From: Siphonodentalium dalli
Lineage: Eukaryota; Mollusca; Scaphopoda; Gadilida; Siphonodentaliidae
Length of the DNA stretch: 64,000 nt
Direction: 5' to 3'
NCBI GenBank assembly: GCA_032622095.1
Contig: CP136061.1
Location: 20,092,991 to 20,156,990, forward strand
The notes under the pieces were generated by a model. That model saw only the letters and a list, made by a program, of their open reading frames with translations, searched no databases and was not told the origin of the DNA. Of this stretch, positions 1-10,612 are shown piece after piece (within the stretch, counting starts at the first letter, position 1; each line of letters starts with the position of its first letter). A program made the position numbers and the translations under genes.

Positions 1-450
1 CACTTCCCATGTCTTGCCAATAGTAATTTGTACAAACTACACTGTCTACAGCTTGTACAGGTCTGAAAATTAAAATTGATTGAATTTGAACCACCGGCAC
101 CGATTTATCTATAATAATAGCCAAACTTGACTATAAATTATTTGCCGGTTCCTATTTACACGTAGAATTGATGGATGTTTACCGTGAAAATTTATAGTTA
201 AATTATACCAATTGAGAAATAAGTTCAAATAACATTAACAAATATTTTAGAGAGCGAAACATTTGTTATGCAACCGTTATGGCTGTGGAAAATCAATCAG
301 TCGATTATTGCCCGAAGTTGGGCTATTGTCGATCAATATGCCCTATCTGGCTGTCTCTGACTCATGCGAGTCATGTCCATATTGGACCTACCATGCCCGG
401 TTCCATGGTTTTGGAACTATGGGTCGGGGGTTCTGTAGAGGTATTCTCTG
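1..450. other. AT-rich sequence with no recognised feature
   Basis: Short overlapping open frames at 263-475 have no domain character and run into the palindrome that follows. I see no gene, repeat unit or terminus here. Confidence 0.5.
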
Positions 451-483
451 TGTGGAAGTCATGAATTATTCATGACTTCCACA
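451..483. repeat. 33-nt near-perfect palindrome
   Basis: Two 16-nt arms (TGTGGAAGTCATGAAT and its exact reverse complement) are separated by one T. The symmetry stops abruptly at both ends. It could be a cruciform site or the tip of a vanished foldback element. No second copy was seen in the window. Confidence 0.85.
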
Positions 484-1318
484 TATGGAAATGCTGCTCG
501 AGAACGTTGACCTGAGCCCTATAGAGCAACACAACCGGAGTTGGATGAATCTCTGAAACCATGGGTCAGAGCTGGATGAATCCAATATCGCCACAACTCA
601 GTGATCCCGCTTATTGTTGATTCACCCAGACCTGTACAATTTTCAAGATGTGGGTGTGTCATTCCCTTGGATAGGAAGTTAATTCACCAAGACATGTATA
701 GAAGTGAAATTAACAATATATTCAACACAGAAATTGGCTATCGCTCAAGCAGCTGGTAAATACAATTACATCATATTTTGAACCTAATAACATGTTCCGC
801 TCGGTCATGTATCATTGGTCAAAGCCTGCGCCGATTTAAAAAAAAAGTTAATATGAACAAAGGTTCGAAATCAAGGTCCATGACTTACACGCTCCTTCCA
901 AAATTCCCATTAATAATGAAAGGACATGAGATTTATTTATAAACACTTGTAAGAGTAACTCTGTCCAAATTAAACAAAAAACAAGGTCCATGTTTGGCGT
1001 ATATTATGCCCTCACCCACCACTGCATATAGTTTAATAAAGGAGGTCTAATAATAACTCCTGATATCCCCTCCCCAAGAACACAAGAGGTACAAAATAAC
1101 CAAATTATGTATTGTCTGGAGGTTTAATAATGATAACTCCATATAACCTATTCTATGAAAAAGTACTAAATTGGTCCAAATCCGTTCAGTGTATATATAT
1201 AATGTGCGTTAGCCAGGCCCAGGGTAGAGATTCGTGGCAACATCGAGCCTGGTGCATGCTTTCCGCATCTATCAACTTGGGGGGGGGGACACAGAGCTGA
1301 AATTAGTATGCAGCCAAC
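484..1318. other. Non-coding sequence, no recognised feature
   Basis: AT-rich, with a G9 run near 1280. No frame with protein-domain character was seen on either strand. Confidence 0.5.
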
Positions 1319-1516
1319 ACGTGACTTGATGACGTTTTATCACGTGACTTGTTGTACAACAAATATTCGCCGTGTGCGGCTAGTCACAACATTGTTGTAT
1401 AACATTTGTTGTGTCATTTTGTTGTAGCGTGTGCGGACGCTTACAACAATGTTGTATGACCCATACAACAATGTTGTACAACAATGTTCCGACGTGTGCG
1501 CCCGGCTTAACACACT
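1319..1516. repeat. Cluster of ACAACAATGTTGT palindromes, possible DNA-transposon remnant
   Basis: The stretch contains repeated self-complementary words (TTGTTGTACAACAA, ACAACATTGTTGT, ACAACAATGTTGT) alternating with CGTGTGCG words. It ends in CGTGTGCGCCCGGCTTAA, which resembles the right end of the insertion at 12369-12837 (CGTGTGCGCCGACGCTAA). CACGTGACTTG occurs twice just before it. This looks like a non-autonomous terminal-inverted-repeat element, but the left terminus could not be matched. Confidence 0.4.
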
Positions 1517-1579
1517 GGCTACATTACTATATGTTTCATTTTTCATTAGATCACAAGGGTGTAGCTAATCACTGACAAG

Positions 1580-1985
1580 AAAAACAGCTGAGAGACGCTC
1601 TTTATTCTTACCATATCAGGAACGGACTTAAAGCAAATCCTGTTTATGTATTTTATTGTTTTGTGTTGAAACTGATGCGATAGATTTTATGCGTTTTTTT
1701 TATTTTTGTTCGTTTGTAAAGCCCTGGTTACTTTGAATTTCCAAATTATATACACGTGTGCCGTTCGCTACCTGGAAGAATTGATAAGAAATGTGGATTA
1801 AAATTGACTTACAAACGTAATGCACCCTGGGGAATATTATGAAGTCGTTGTTCACTGTCGTTTTCCAGAAGAGAGGTAAACACTCTTTATGCTCACCATA
1901 TCAGGAATACACTAGTAAATAACGCTCTTTAAATATTGTTTCTTGCCAATGAAAGCTGCATGCAGCACAATCTACGCACATGGAG
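1580..1985. repeat. Dispersed repeat with ACGCTCTTTAT / CCATATCAGG words
   Basis: Words such as GACGCTCTTTAT, CACCATATCAGGAA and AACGCTCTTTA recur here, again at 26860-27200, and in reverse complement inside the TTAA element at 14886-15379. They therefore belong to a related family of non-autonomous elements. Ends were not resolved. Confidence 0.5.
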
Positions 1986-3740
1986 CCATGCTGGGAATTA
2001 CTCGGCTGTTATGTGTATACTGGGTCATTCTACAGAATGGTATCTGAATTTGTGCGAAAACGGGTAGCTATGGGGATTAGAATTTAGATCTTTGGTGGAA
2101 CATCGGGACCAATTTCTGGTTTAATGGGTCCGTATCCAAAGCTAACCAATTGACAGGGTGAATTTGGCTTGGTTTTAGAGTGTAGTATGCGTGAGGAAAC
2201 GCAATTCTCTGATAGAATTTAACACAACGGCCATACTAATAATATAAATATATGTATGACATAACTTACAAATATTGTAAATGTTACATCATGAAACACC
2301 ACATGTAAACAAAGCTACCCATATACATGTATTGCGATACCGGTACATTAAGATATAATCAATTGTGAATCGCTTCCATGATCATATATATGCCAGCCAG
2401 GGTGGATAACATACTAATGATTTGATCTTATTTTGAAGACGAACTTCTAATAATTGTAAAATATCAGATAATTGAGAATGTATCAGAATAGTGGTAGTGG
2501 CAACTGTCACTGGTGTAACGCTCAGATTGTTATACAAGTGACAAAACGGGGAACAGTTATTTATTACGGATCTGTCACTCACAGGACAATGCCCATGTTC
2601 GGTATATGGCGTATGTCCAACGAGTATCAACTCACAATGTAACATTTCGCTGATTTTTTCTATATAGCTTGCTTGGAACATGTTACACCAGTGACATTCA
2701 GGAGAGACGTGTATTTATTGAGAATCTAAAGAATTTGACCGAACATGGTTATATATTTAACAAATTGTTCAAATGAATTTGGTTCCTATCGCAAATATGA
2801 GGTGAGGTATAAGTCACGGACTAAATTTATCCCATTTCTGTTTTAAATGTATAATTTTTAGTATACACACCAGACACCCACCTGTCTACGAGAGGGGGGA
2901 TACTCCATTGTGCTCTCCGCGTGCTTGAAATTTAACAAATCAAAATTGATAGAATCCGAATATGTATAATGTAAAGCAAATTTATGGACACGATTACCAA
3001 GATGGAGTATATTCTCATCAAAAAAAATTAAAAAGCATATACTTTTGTACAACCCCAAGGTAAACATGTCCATAACCTCTCGATGCGTTGGTTGTGCACT
3101 ATTTTGCCTGTGATGTGACTAGAAGTTTCAATGCCATTAACAGGGTGATCCGATGTCGGTTCTGTGGCAAGATATTCAATTTTTCATGGCAAAAAAACTA
3201 AATGTTTCTGCAATGAACAGTCTATAAATTGATACATTAATGTAGTAAATATTCTCACCTGTTTGCGATGTTGTGGAAATATTAGCTACCTTGTTGTGTT
3301 TATCTCATCTTTCGGGCCTAATCTGGACATCAAAATATCCCTTGAAAAGTTTCAATGAAGACTTTAGTTCATTGTAAGTTTTGTGACGTGCCGATTATAC
3401 TCTTTCTAAATACGGCAAAATTACTCTTTCCCTGTGGTTTTATTCCTAGTGTCCCCATTATCGTACAATGATAGTCTTTCTGCATTTCGAATAGAACGCG
3501 ATAATGGAGATTGAATTCAATCTATTTGTAGCGGTTCATGATGGAGTCAAATTTTCAAAATGGCCTATAAAATTAATATAATAAGCTCCTCCCACAAACT
3601 TTTCATCAGATTATACCTGAGGTAAGATAGCTGAAGAACTCAATTATGCTTAACCATAAACGATTTAATTGTAACCAATTTACCCTTAAGCGCAATTAGC
3701 TAATTAACGCGAAAAATGGCCTCACATACAGGTTACCATT
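1986..3740. other. No recognised feature
   Basis: AT-rich sequence. The longest frame (2382-2681, minus) lacks recognisable motifs, splice context or repeats. Confidence 0.5.
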
Positions 3741-3744
3741 GCAG

Positions 3745-3870
3745 CAATCAGTTATTCGTTCCAACCACCCACTCGTCTAACTGCACTGCAAAAGCTCTAA
3801 GTGATCACTAGCTTGTAGGTGCATACATATAGACGTTTTCCAGGACATTTCGTTGGACTAAAGACCCTTT
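3745..3870 (-). pseudogene. Short fragment of P-element-like transposase
   Basis: On the minus strand the stretch around TCCTGGAAAACGTCTATATG reads like the block near 25040-25100 of the P-type transposase pseudogene at 24999-26165: both contain the word TSICMHLQA, preceded by SNEMSWK here and SNKMFWE there. The frame then hits a stop. Only about 120 bp is shared, so this is a decayed fragment of the same family. Confidence 0.5.
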
Positions 3871-4989
3871 TACAAGGCGTTTGCGGAATGCTGCGCGGTT
3901 CGTCGAATTAGAACACACTGGAGGCAATGAGTATTGCACATGACGGGCGACAGCAGCAAACGCTGTCACGGGATTACATAGGTGTTTACAATAACAATAT
4001 TGATTTCAGCTGATGTATTCCATATACTGGGGCGTATCGTGTATCAAAATGTAGGATTAGAAACAGGGAATGTAATTTTTTTCCAAAAAGGTCCGCTACG
4101 CAGTGAAATTGACGCCGAAATCTCCAAGAAAGAGCATTCCATTTTTCTCGTAAAAATAGAATGGCCGGCTAAAGCCGTTTTATCGTTCCAACTAAGCCGT
4201 TCTTATGAGAACTCATCCATCCACAAAATACGAATATACACCGGGTATTTTCGCTCTTCATTTGTTATAATTCTCACTTATTTTCTATTTCAGTTGTGAC
4301 TAAAAGCCCAGACCTGAAGCCAGTGTCCGGCGACGACAAGCCAAGTTACACAATAGATTAACTGGTTTAAACGCATTAATATGTGATTGGTCAGAAGATG
4401 TGTGATTGTATATGATATATTTATATCGGTAAACAAACAATAATTAAATATAGATAACAATGACTATATTGTGAAAATATGGTGGCACAACATGGTAGTA
4501 AATGAGGAAAATTACTTTGTTTACATAGACAGATAGGTGAATGGGATGAATAGTGCTCTCAAGTAACCCGGACTAAACTGTTACAGATACATAGTAAACG
4601 GTCTAAAATCAGAGAAACAGTCGATAGTCAAAGTTCTGGATAGTTTAAATTAATATATAACATTTAGCCGAAATAATTACAAATGTCAAAGTGAAGTTTC
4701 AGATAATTCAGAAAAACCAATAGAAAGGAATGAAAGTCCCATTAAAACATGTCAACCTAGAGAAGAGTTAAGTTTAATGTAATGTGTATGAAAGGTCCGG
4801 GATAACAGTACAAGACTTACAAGCTAAGAGTTAACTCCGGAAATAATATGAATGCTGCTAGTAGACAACATAAAGAGATCCGCTGATCGCAACGTCATGT
4901 GCACTACGGCGTTTGCAACTTAAACAGAAGGAAGTGAAAATCGTGCGTAATCTAAAAATACACCCGATGGTGTGTAGATAGCGGAGATC
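3871..4989. other. No firmly recognised feature
   Basis: A 105-codon plus-strand frame at 3982-4299 follows an acceptor-like TTGATTTCAG and ends in a hydrophobic stretch. It matches no family I know and has no clear splice partners, so it is not called as a gene. Confidence 0.4.
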
Positions 4990-5054
4990 AGCATGGAATG
5001 AAATTAAAATAAGGATGAGGTAAAATGTGTCTGAAAATAGATAATAATGATAGT

Positions 5055-6430
5055 CTATACATCACTTTTTTCTAAGTTCGTGGAAGTGAGGAATCTTCTA
5101 CAACATCTGTCTTGTAGACATGAGATGTGAACAATTATTCGACTGGTGAATTTATATATGAAGACATTCAATTGAGTGATGAGGCGAAATTCGATAGTGC
5201 TATAGCGACTACCAACAAAAATATTTATGAATCTTCTGCCATGTTTTACTCTGAACAACTTATAAACATTGTTTTGTAGGTCAAATTTTTTTAAGAAATC
5301 TGGAACATCTGTGACAAGTTCATGGACATTGGAAAGATGGCGAAATACTTCATTATCCCAACTGGAGAGTGAAATCTGTGTGAGAACAAACAGAAGCAAA
5401 AAGGCGTGTGTAAAATAAATGCCTAGAAATTGTTATGATTGAGGAACTATGCGTACACAGAATTATATAGTGGCATATAACAGGGCGTTTCTTAGTCAGC
5501 AAAATTGTATTAAGTTTAGTACCGACTTTATGGCAAAATCGAAAATTTAGAGATAGGTGCATCAGATTACATGTTCTTGTATGGTTATTAGTAGTCTTAG
5601 AATATAGTACCGGTACATAAATAGGTAGAATCCTGACAATCTGGAAAATATTAACAGGAACCAAAGGAGAGATGCATGCAGAGGCATCCAGAGAGGTGTG
5701 TTGGTGTGCCTCCAAAAGGCGTATACCCTCCTGTATTGGGGGGCCTAATGCCAACTTCTTTCTCGTAAAGGACATATGGAATGATATTTCTACTGATCTA
5801 AGTTTCATGGTAGCCACATCTAGTAAGTCTAATCAGAAAAAGGCTAATGTAGAAGAGGAAGCGTGTTTAAAATAGCGGTGGCATTCCGTCTTAATAATAC
5901 CAATATAAACACCCACCGGTGGTCACTTTCAAAATGAGTATAAGAATATGTATTGAACGGCTTTTGATAGAGGCCCACATGTAAGACTTGGTTATAAAAC
6001 AATTCATAATTAATGCTGAAAGTAATATGGAAGTCAACTTTAAATTTACTAACCGAAACGTCAAAATTAATGTGTTTTCGGGTAAGCATTACATATACTG
6101 TTAAGAATATCTAATAATTATTCATAATTCACATTAACAAATAAGTTGCCAACATCTGTGTATCTCAAAAATACTTTGATAGGAACATATAATATTCATA
6201 TCTGAGTAATATAATGTTAGCAGCTCTTGCTTAAAAAAGCTGCTCATAGTCTGCAGGTACAAATGCTTAAAACCAACATGGAAAATGCAAAATCTTGGAT
6301 AAACTTGAAAAGAACAACCATGAAGTTATGGTGAATGTCATCAATAGCTAATATTTGACGAATAAAATTAAATGCATCAAACATATCTGAGTTTCTATAG
6401 CTGTATACAAATATGTGAACGATATCCGAG
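5055..6430 (-). pseudogene. Penelope-like reverse transcriptase remnant (copy 1)
   Basis: Minus-strand segments in shifting frames match the better-preserved copy at 16895-18332. LFKFIQD lies near 6290, FLRYTDVG (RT motif C region) near 6160, GLYQKPFNTYSYTHFESDH at 5950-6010, and a C-terminal block with FRLITQLNVFIYKFTSRI near 5130-5190. The KP-F-YTHF-SDH segment downstream of the catalytic palm is characteristic of Penelope-type RTs. No GIY-YIG endonuclease is recognisable. Frames break several times, so this is a dead copy. Confidence 0.65.
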
Positions 6431-6598
6431 GTTTTGTAACAATGGCAGTATCATAATATCAGATAATTTGGTAAGATAAGCCATCTCGCTATACTTGAGT
6501 GGCTTAAAGCACACTGAGGTTGTGTGCACAATGCCCTCCCGGTATCATGCAATTAATTAACAGTCTCCATATACAAAGATAAATTTACACGGAATTAA

Positions 6599-6853
6599 TT
6601 AATTAATATGAACCCGAAGGACTGATGGAGTTACAGTATTAACATAAGTACATTTCACATTGATATAAGGAAAAATACTCTCAGGTAACGACAGTATCGT
6701 GCGTCCTGGAAGAACAAGGTCAAATAATGCATAACAGTATGTATCATGAACAAATCGTTGAAGTTTCGTTTTGTGGTCTTCATACCTACAAATATGTTCT
6801 TTGAAAGTTGATGCACACAATTCAGAATGGTTAAAAAAACGAAAAGATGCCAT
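6599..6853 (-). pseudogene. N-terminal coding block of Penelope-like element (copy 1)
   Basis: The 84-codon frame contains SELCASTFKEHI, matching YELCASAYKEHM at 19560-19640 in copy 2 and equivalent words near 11540 and 13590. The block lies just inside the LTR-like repeat in four copies, so it is a conserved N-terminal part of the element protein. Its function is unknown. Confidence 0.55.
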
Positions 6854-7029
6854 GCTGGAAGAACGAGTGACTGTATTAGTATGATGTTGTTAATGGGTAT
6901 CATAAACGTAAATCAACGGTGGGTAGGTCCAAAATATATGGGGTCGGAACTAAATAAATATCGGAAGCAAAATTTTAAAGAAAGTCATGTTCAAGTATGA
7001 CAAAGGAGGGAGATGATTCAAGCTATGAG

Positions 7030-7345
7030 TTTGATGTTACTCCGGCGTGTGTAACATGTGCTTTCGGATCGTAATGGAATTGTGTGAAGGGTTCTTCATC
7101 AATATTAATTTCACTATTTATTTTCAAACAAAATTTGCATTTTCACCCAGTATCTTTGATCTTTTCACACTTTCTGGTAATCAATCTTCAGGAAGTGTTT
7201 AGGCAGACAATATATTTGAAAATAATAACTCAAATCATTATTAAAAATAAATTATATAACCAGGCATATGATAAGTATAACAAAAAATATATACTATCCA
7301 CTATCAGATGAGGTACGGTCCTCAATTATTTTGATACTGGATCCA
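7030..7345 (-). repeat. LTR-like direct repeat (inner) of Penelope-like copy 1
   Basis: The segment from GTGTGTAACATGTGCT to CAGATGAGGTACGGTCCT recurs in the same order at 7785-8125, 11755-12065, 13688-14010, 14735-15545 (interrupted) and 22590-22910. Copies 1 and 4 each carry two of them in direct orientation about 0.75-1 kb apart, as in pseudo-LTRs of Penelope-like elements. Confidence 0.7.
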
Positions 7346-7780
7346 AAGTTTCTCTTGGCGAACAGTTTTTGTTGATGATAGTTATTTCAATGCTCTGTCC
7401 ATTAAATAGAGTTGCAGAAAAAACCCAGATAATATTTTGACCAAGATAATTAGTGTTCTTACCATCGCTTCTATATAACACTATACCATCCTGGTATGTC
7501 GGTACATGCTGTGATAATCCATCCCTGGCCATTTTCAGGATCTCTTTAACACCAGTTAAATTGAGATTCTTGCCGACCAGAAATGTATTGTGAACTATCT
7601 GCTCACAAAGAGCCCGACACTCCTTCAGTTTTGGGAGTTTGCATGCTGTTGCTTACGCTGGACATGGTATCTTGGCAGTTTTTCGTGAGACTTCAGGACC
7701 ATCTTCTACCCAGGTTTAATATCGAAGTGATGTTCATCGTTGATAATCTCACTACATAAATGAAGTTCATTCATTTTATG
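7326..7780 (-). pseudogene. Conserved frame of unknown function between LTR-like repeats (copy 1)
   Basis: Two minus-strand stretches, one around 7545-7700 and one at 7326-7532, match the 14412-14711 frame. The second carries TYQDGIVLYRSDGKN and then a segment containing GQNIIWVFSATLFNGQSIE. Same-sense similarity with mostly conservative differences suggests it once coded. A frameshift near 7545 breaks it. I do not recognise the family. It may be the element's own second protein or the 3' part of a tandem partner copy. Confidence 0.45.
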
Positions 7781-7784
7781 GAGG

Positions 7785-8125
7785 AATGAAATATACTTGG
7801 TCGATGCGTGTAACATGTGCTATCGGATTGTAATGAAATTATTTGTAGGGTCTTCATCGATATTAATTCCACTATTTCTTTTCTAACAAACTTTGCATTC
7901 TGACCTAGTATCTTTATCTTTTCACACTCTGGTTATCAATCTTAAGGAAGTGTTTAGGGAAACAATATAAATGAAAGTCGGTTAGGTCCGTCGTTGTCCA
8001 GATAATAACTCAAATATTATTCTGAAACAAACTATGTAACCTGGCATATGATATTTATATGAAAATTGTACTATCCACAATCAGATGAGGTGCGGTCCTT
8101 AATTATTTACTGGACCCAAATATTT
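7785..8125 (-). repeat. LTR-like direct repeat (outer) of Penelope-like copy 1
   Basis: A direct repeat of 7030-7345, sharing GTGTAACATGTGCTATCGGAT, the TTCATC-ATATTAATT block and ATCAGATGAGGTGCGGTCCTT. It contains the uninterrupted CAATCTTAAGGAAG site that shows what copy 4 looked like before the TTAA element inserted. Confidence 0.7.
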
Positions 8126-8409
8126 TTGCCAAATGATATCTTTTTTGCCAATTTAAAAAAAATGATTTGCCAACTTTAAATGAGGGTATAATTGTTGAAG
8201 GAATTACTCACTGATGTGGCTCAAATATCTTTGAAATGAAGCATGGCAACAAATGTCACATATGAGTTCAAACTTGAAAACCTAGTGTCATGACATGCAT
8301 GAAAAACACAGATAGATCAGTTTAAATAACATTCTAAATACTGTGAAAATAAACAGCTAGAAACATGTTCATTCTGCCAATCTGTATCAACGATGAACAC
8401 TGGGTTGCC

Positions 8410-8745
8410 AATCTAACTGGTGCTTAGATGGTCCCACTCGACATTCCCTGCCATCAGAAGCACCATCTTCTTACATGGTAGGTGTGTGGTGCAAAAATCG
8501 TCGCAGCCGTCCTCACCTTGTACACTCTTGGATGATTCACTCTTGATTTGGTACACCCCATCGGCCCCTGAGAGAATATGGTTCTCAATGGATGTGTGGG
8601 GCCACGTCCTCCAAAGGCAATGTGAGAGCAATGTCCAGGGTTTCTGGATGAGAAATGGTGGAATCTCCTCATACAATCGGCACAACTCCTGCATCTTTAT
8701 GTTATATCTGCTGGAATCTGAAAGAAGCTCAAGAAGTTATTGAAT
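8410..8745 (-). pseudogene. Degenerate SWIM zinc-finger protein fragment
   Basis: Minus-strand frame 8413-8694 (open upstream to an acceptor-like CTTCTTTCAG near 8728) contains, in order, EIPPFLIQKP, a GVYQIKSESSK segment and CDDFCTTHLPCKKM. This order is typical of SWIM-type proteins such as the ZSWIM family and some MULE-like transposases, where the finger ends CxC...LPCKH. Here the last histidine is lysine and the spacing is disturbed, so zinc binding is probably lost. A donor-like CAAG|GTGAGG lies inside. It is more GC-rich than its surroundings. It could be a relic host gene or a transposase scrap. Confidence 0.5.
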
Positions 8746-8990
8746 CCATATCTTACGCAACTTCCAGCAATTGTCCACAAAATCATAACATGTATACATT
8801 TCAATGAAAAATATTAATTTTCAAGTTTATCCAATCAGAAGTAACACAATATTGTTTGTAGAATTTTTTTTTATTGCAGGAGAATTCATCATTTCTACTT
8901 TTTAGCTCTACTGGATAAAATCAAGTTTGAGATATTGGCAGTCGATAACTCCTGTTTCCGGCTGAAAATACAGTCCTATTACGAATATGG
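8746..8990. other. No recognised feature
   Basis: Short AT-rich spacer between the SWIM fragment and repeat family R2. Confidence 0.4.
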
Positions 8991-10330
8991 TTAACTAGTT
9001 TTACATGATTTACGGCCCTTTTTGTTATATAGAACATTCGTTTGTATTGTTTCACAAAATTCAACATCACCTCTTTTCTGGCAAGGGCTGCCCCAGAAGC
9101 AACATAATTTGACCGATTTCAAAACATTTGGTTTCCAACCGATAACTCCTGTTTGGATTGATTTGATTGCATTGGAAGATAACATGTTTGTGAATCAAAG
9201 CCTGTAAACTATTAGAGAGCTTCGTTATTTCAGACCCATCACACTTAATTAGTTTGGCAATTTGTTTTTCTGTGTAACTTCTTTTTTCTAAGTTGCAAAA
9301 ATATTTGTTAAAAAATATGGCCACCAGCATCCATCTTGGATTTCAAATTTGAATCCATTGGCACACTCTGTAGCTCGCATTTATTGGAGAATTCTTTTGA
9401 AAATGTACAGGCATGTTTAGGATGGCCTCTTGATGGGAGTTATCTACCTAAAACGTGGCCACCGGCAGGCATCTTTGATTTTTTTCTTTGCATGACTAAA
9501 TCATTTCGCACACTACATAATACACCATTCATCGTATCAACAAACTTCATATGGATTTTCGAGGTGACCTCTAGATGGGAGCCATCAAATTTTGTTGAGA
9601 AACATGTCCGCCTGCCTCCATCTTAGATTTTAATTTAGATATATCTCTTGTTGATCTAGTATTACTTAAACATTTCAACTTTTCCGCAGTCATAATCACT
9701 CCATTGAATGCAACACATGAAATTATCCATCTCCAAGTTGAGATACAGTGACTGACACTTTCATTAATTGAGTATTCAATAAAAAAAACAATCACTACTC
9801 ACTTCTGTTGAGCCTACTTTGTGTTAATAACAAATTGCTAAGTCTCGGCGACTGCAGTTGTCTTTTATGTGTTATCATCTTGTTGGATCGCATATCAGTA
9901 AAAGTGAGCACAGTATTTTCCCAAATTCAAAATAAACTTATGCGTGTACAATTAGTTGCCAAGACCGAGTTGGGTTTGTAGATCTATCTGTATTACCACA
10001 GATCATGTTTCGTTATTGGAATGACCTTGATTTTATAATACTATATTAAATGTTGTGAAGCCCTTTTTGTTAAAGGGAAACGTTAATGAGAAACAACAAT
10101 TGCTCGGATTGGTAATTTAATTGTTCACATTGTCTAATAGTAAGAACTACTGAGGGACACAGGGACGGTATGTTTTTTTTACCACCAAATGGGACCCATC
10201 AAATGTTTCCCAATTTCACTGAAAAAAACGGCCACCAACAGCAATATTGGATTCTACCCTTTACATGACTAAATTCATTGGCACGTTCCGTCAGGACGAA
10301 TCTCACTTATGAGAGGATAATTTTTTCAGC
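8990..10330. repeat. Dispersed repeat family R2, copy a
   Basis: Two blocks characterise R2. One carries GGCCACC-(G/A)CAG-CAT and GGGACCCATCAAAT words (9060-9630, 10180-10290). The other runs from AAATTATCCATCTCCAAGTTG to AATAGTAAGAACTACTGAGGGACAC (9715-10160). The second block recurs nearly unchanged at 12190-13090 and 23030-23490, and the first again at 23500-23950. No coding sequence or termini were recognised. Confidence 0.6.
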
Positions 10331-10394
10331 TTATGCACCTTAGGTATTATATTTAAAGAAGATTTAACAATATGTATAGCTTTAACTGCTAACA

Positions 10395-10612
10395 TTTATC
10401 TGAAGTAATTGGTTCATCAATGATAAAACTAATATTATAGTCATGCAAACTGTCTAGTCAGATGATAAAACTAATATTATAGTCATGCAAACAGTGTGTA
10501 GTCAGTAGGCTGATCCTGAGCTGACACTGGTACTCTTTAGAATACCAGGCAATAGTATTAATATAGAATACCAGGCAGTAGTATTAATATAGAATACCAG
10601 GCAGTAGTATTA
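10395..10612. repeat. Two local tandem duplications
   Basis: A unit of about 43 bp (GATAAAACTAATATTATAGTCATGCAAAC) occurs twice at 10420-10505. A 28-bp unit (AGAATACCAGGCAGTAGTATT) occurs three times at 10537-10612. The single-copy version of the second is near 18700 in Penelope-like copy 2, so the expansion is specific to this copy. Confidence 0.75.

Larger units (their letters stand above)
4990..8125 (-). mobile_element. Penelope-like retroelement copy 1, internally deleted and decayed
   Basis: Read on the minus strand, the copy runs: LTR-like repeat (7785-8125), unknown conserved frame (7350-7780), second LTR-like repeat (7030-7345), N-terminal coding block (6599-6853), a junction near 6430 where about 1.5 kb present in copy 2 is missing, then the reverse-transcriptase core and C-terminal blocks (5055-6420). 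The paired direct repeats recall the pseudo-LTRs of Penelope-like elements. Stops and frameshifts throughout show it is not functional. Confidence 0.7.

Noticed and set aside
3982-4299. 105-codon frame after an acceptor-like site with a C-terminal hydrophobic stretch
   Set aside because: No partner exon, no donor in phase and no recognised domain.
8420-8743. Plus-strand 107-codon frame over the SWIM fragment
   Set aside because: Antisense shadow; the protein motifs are on the minus strand.
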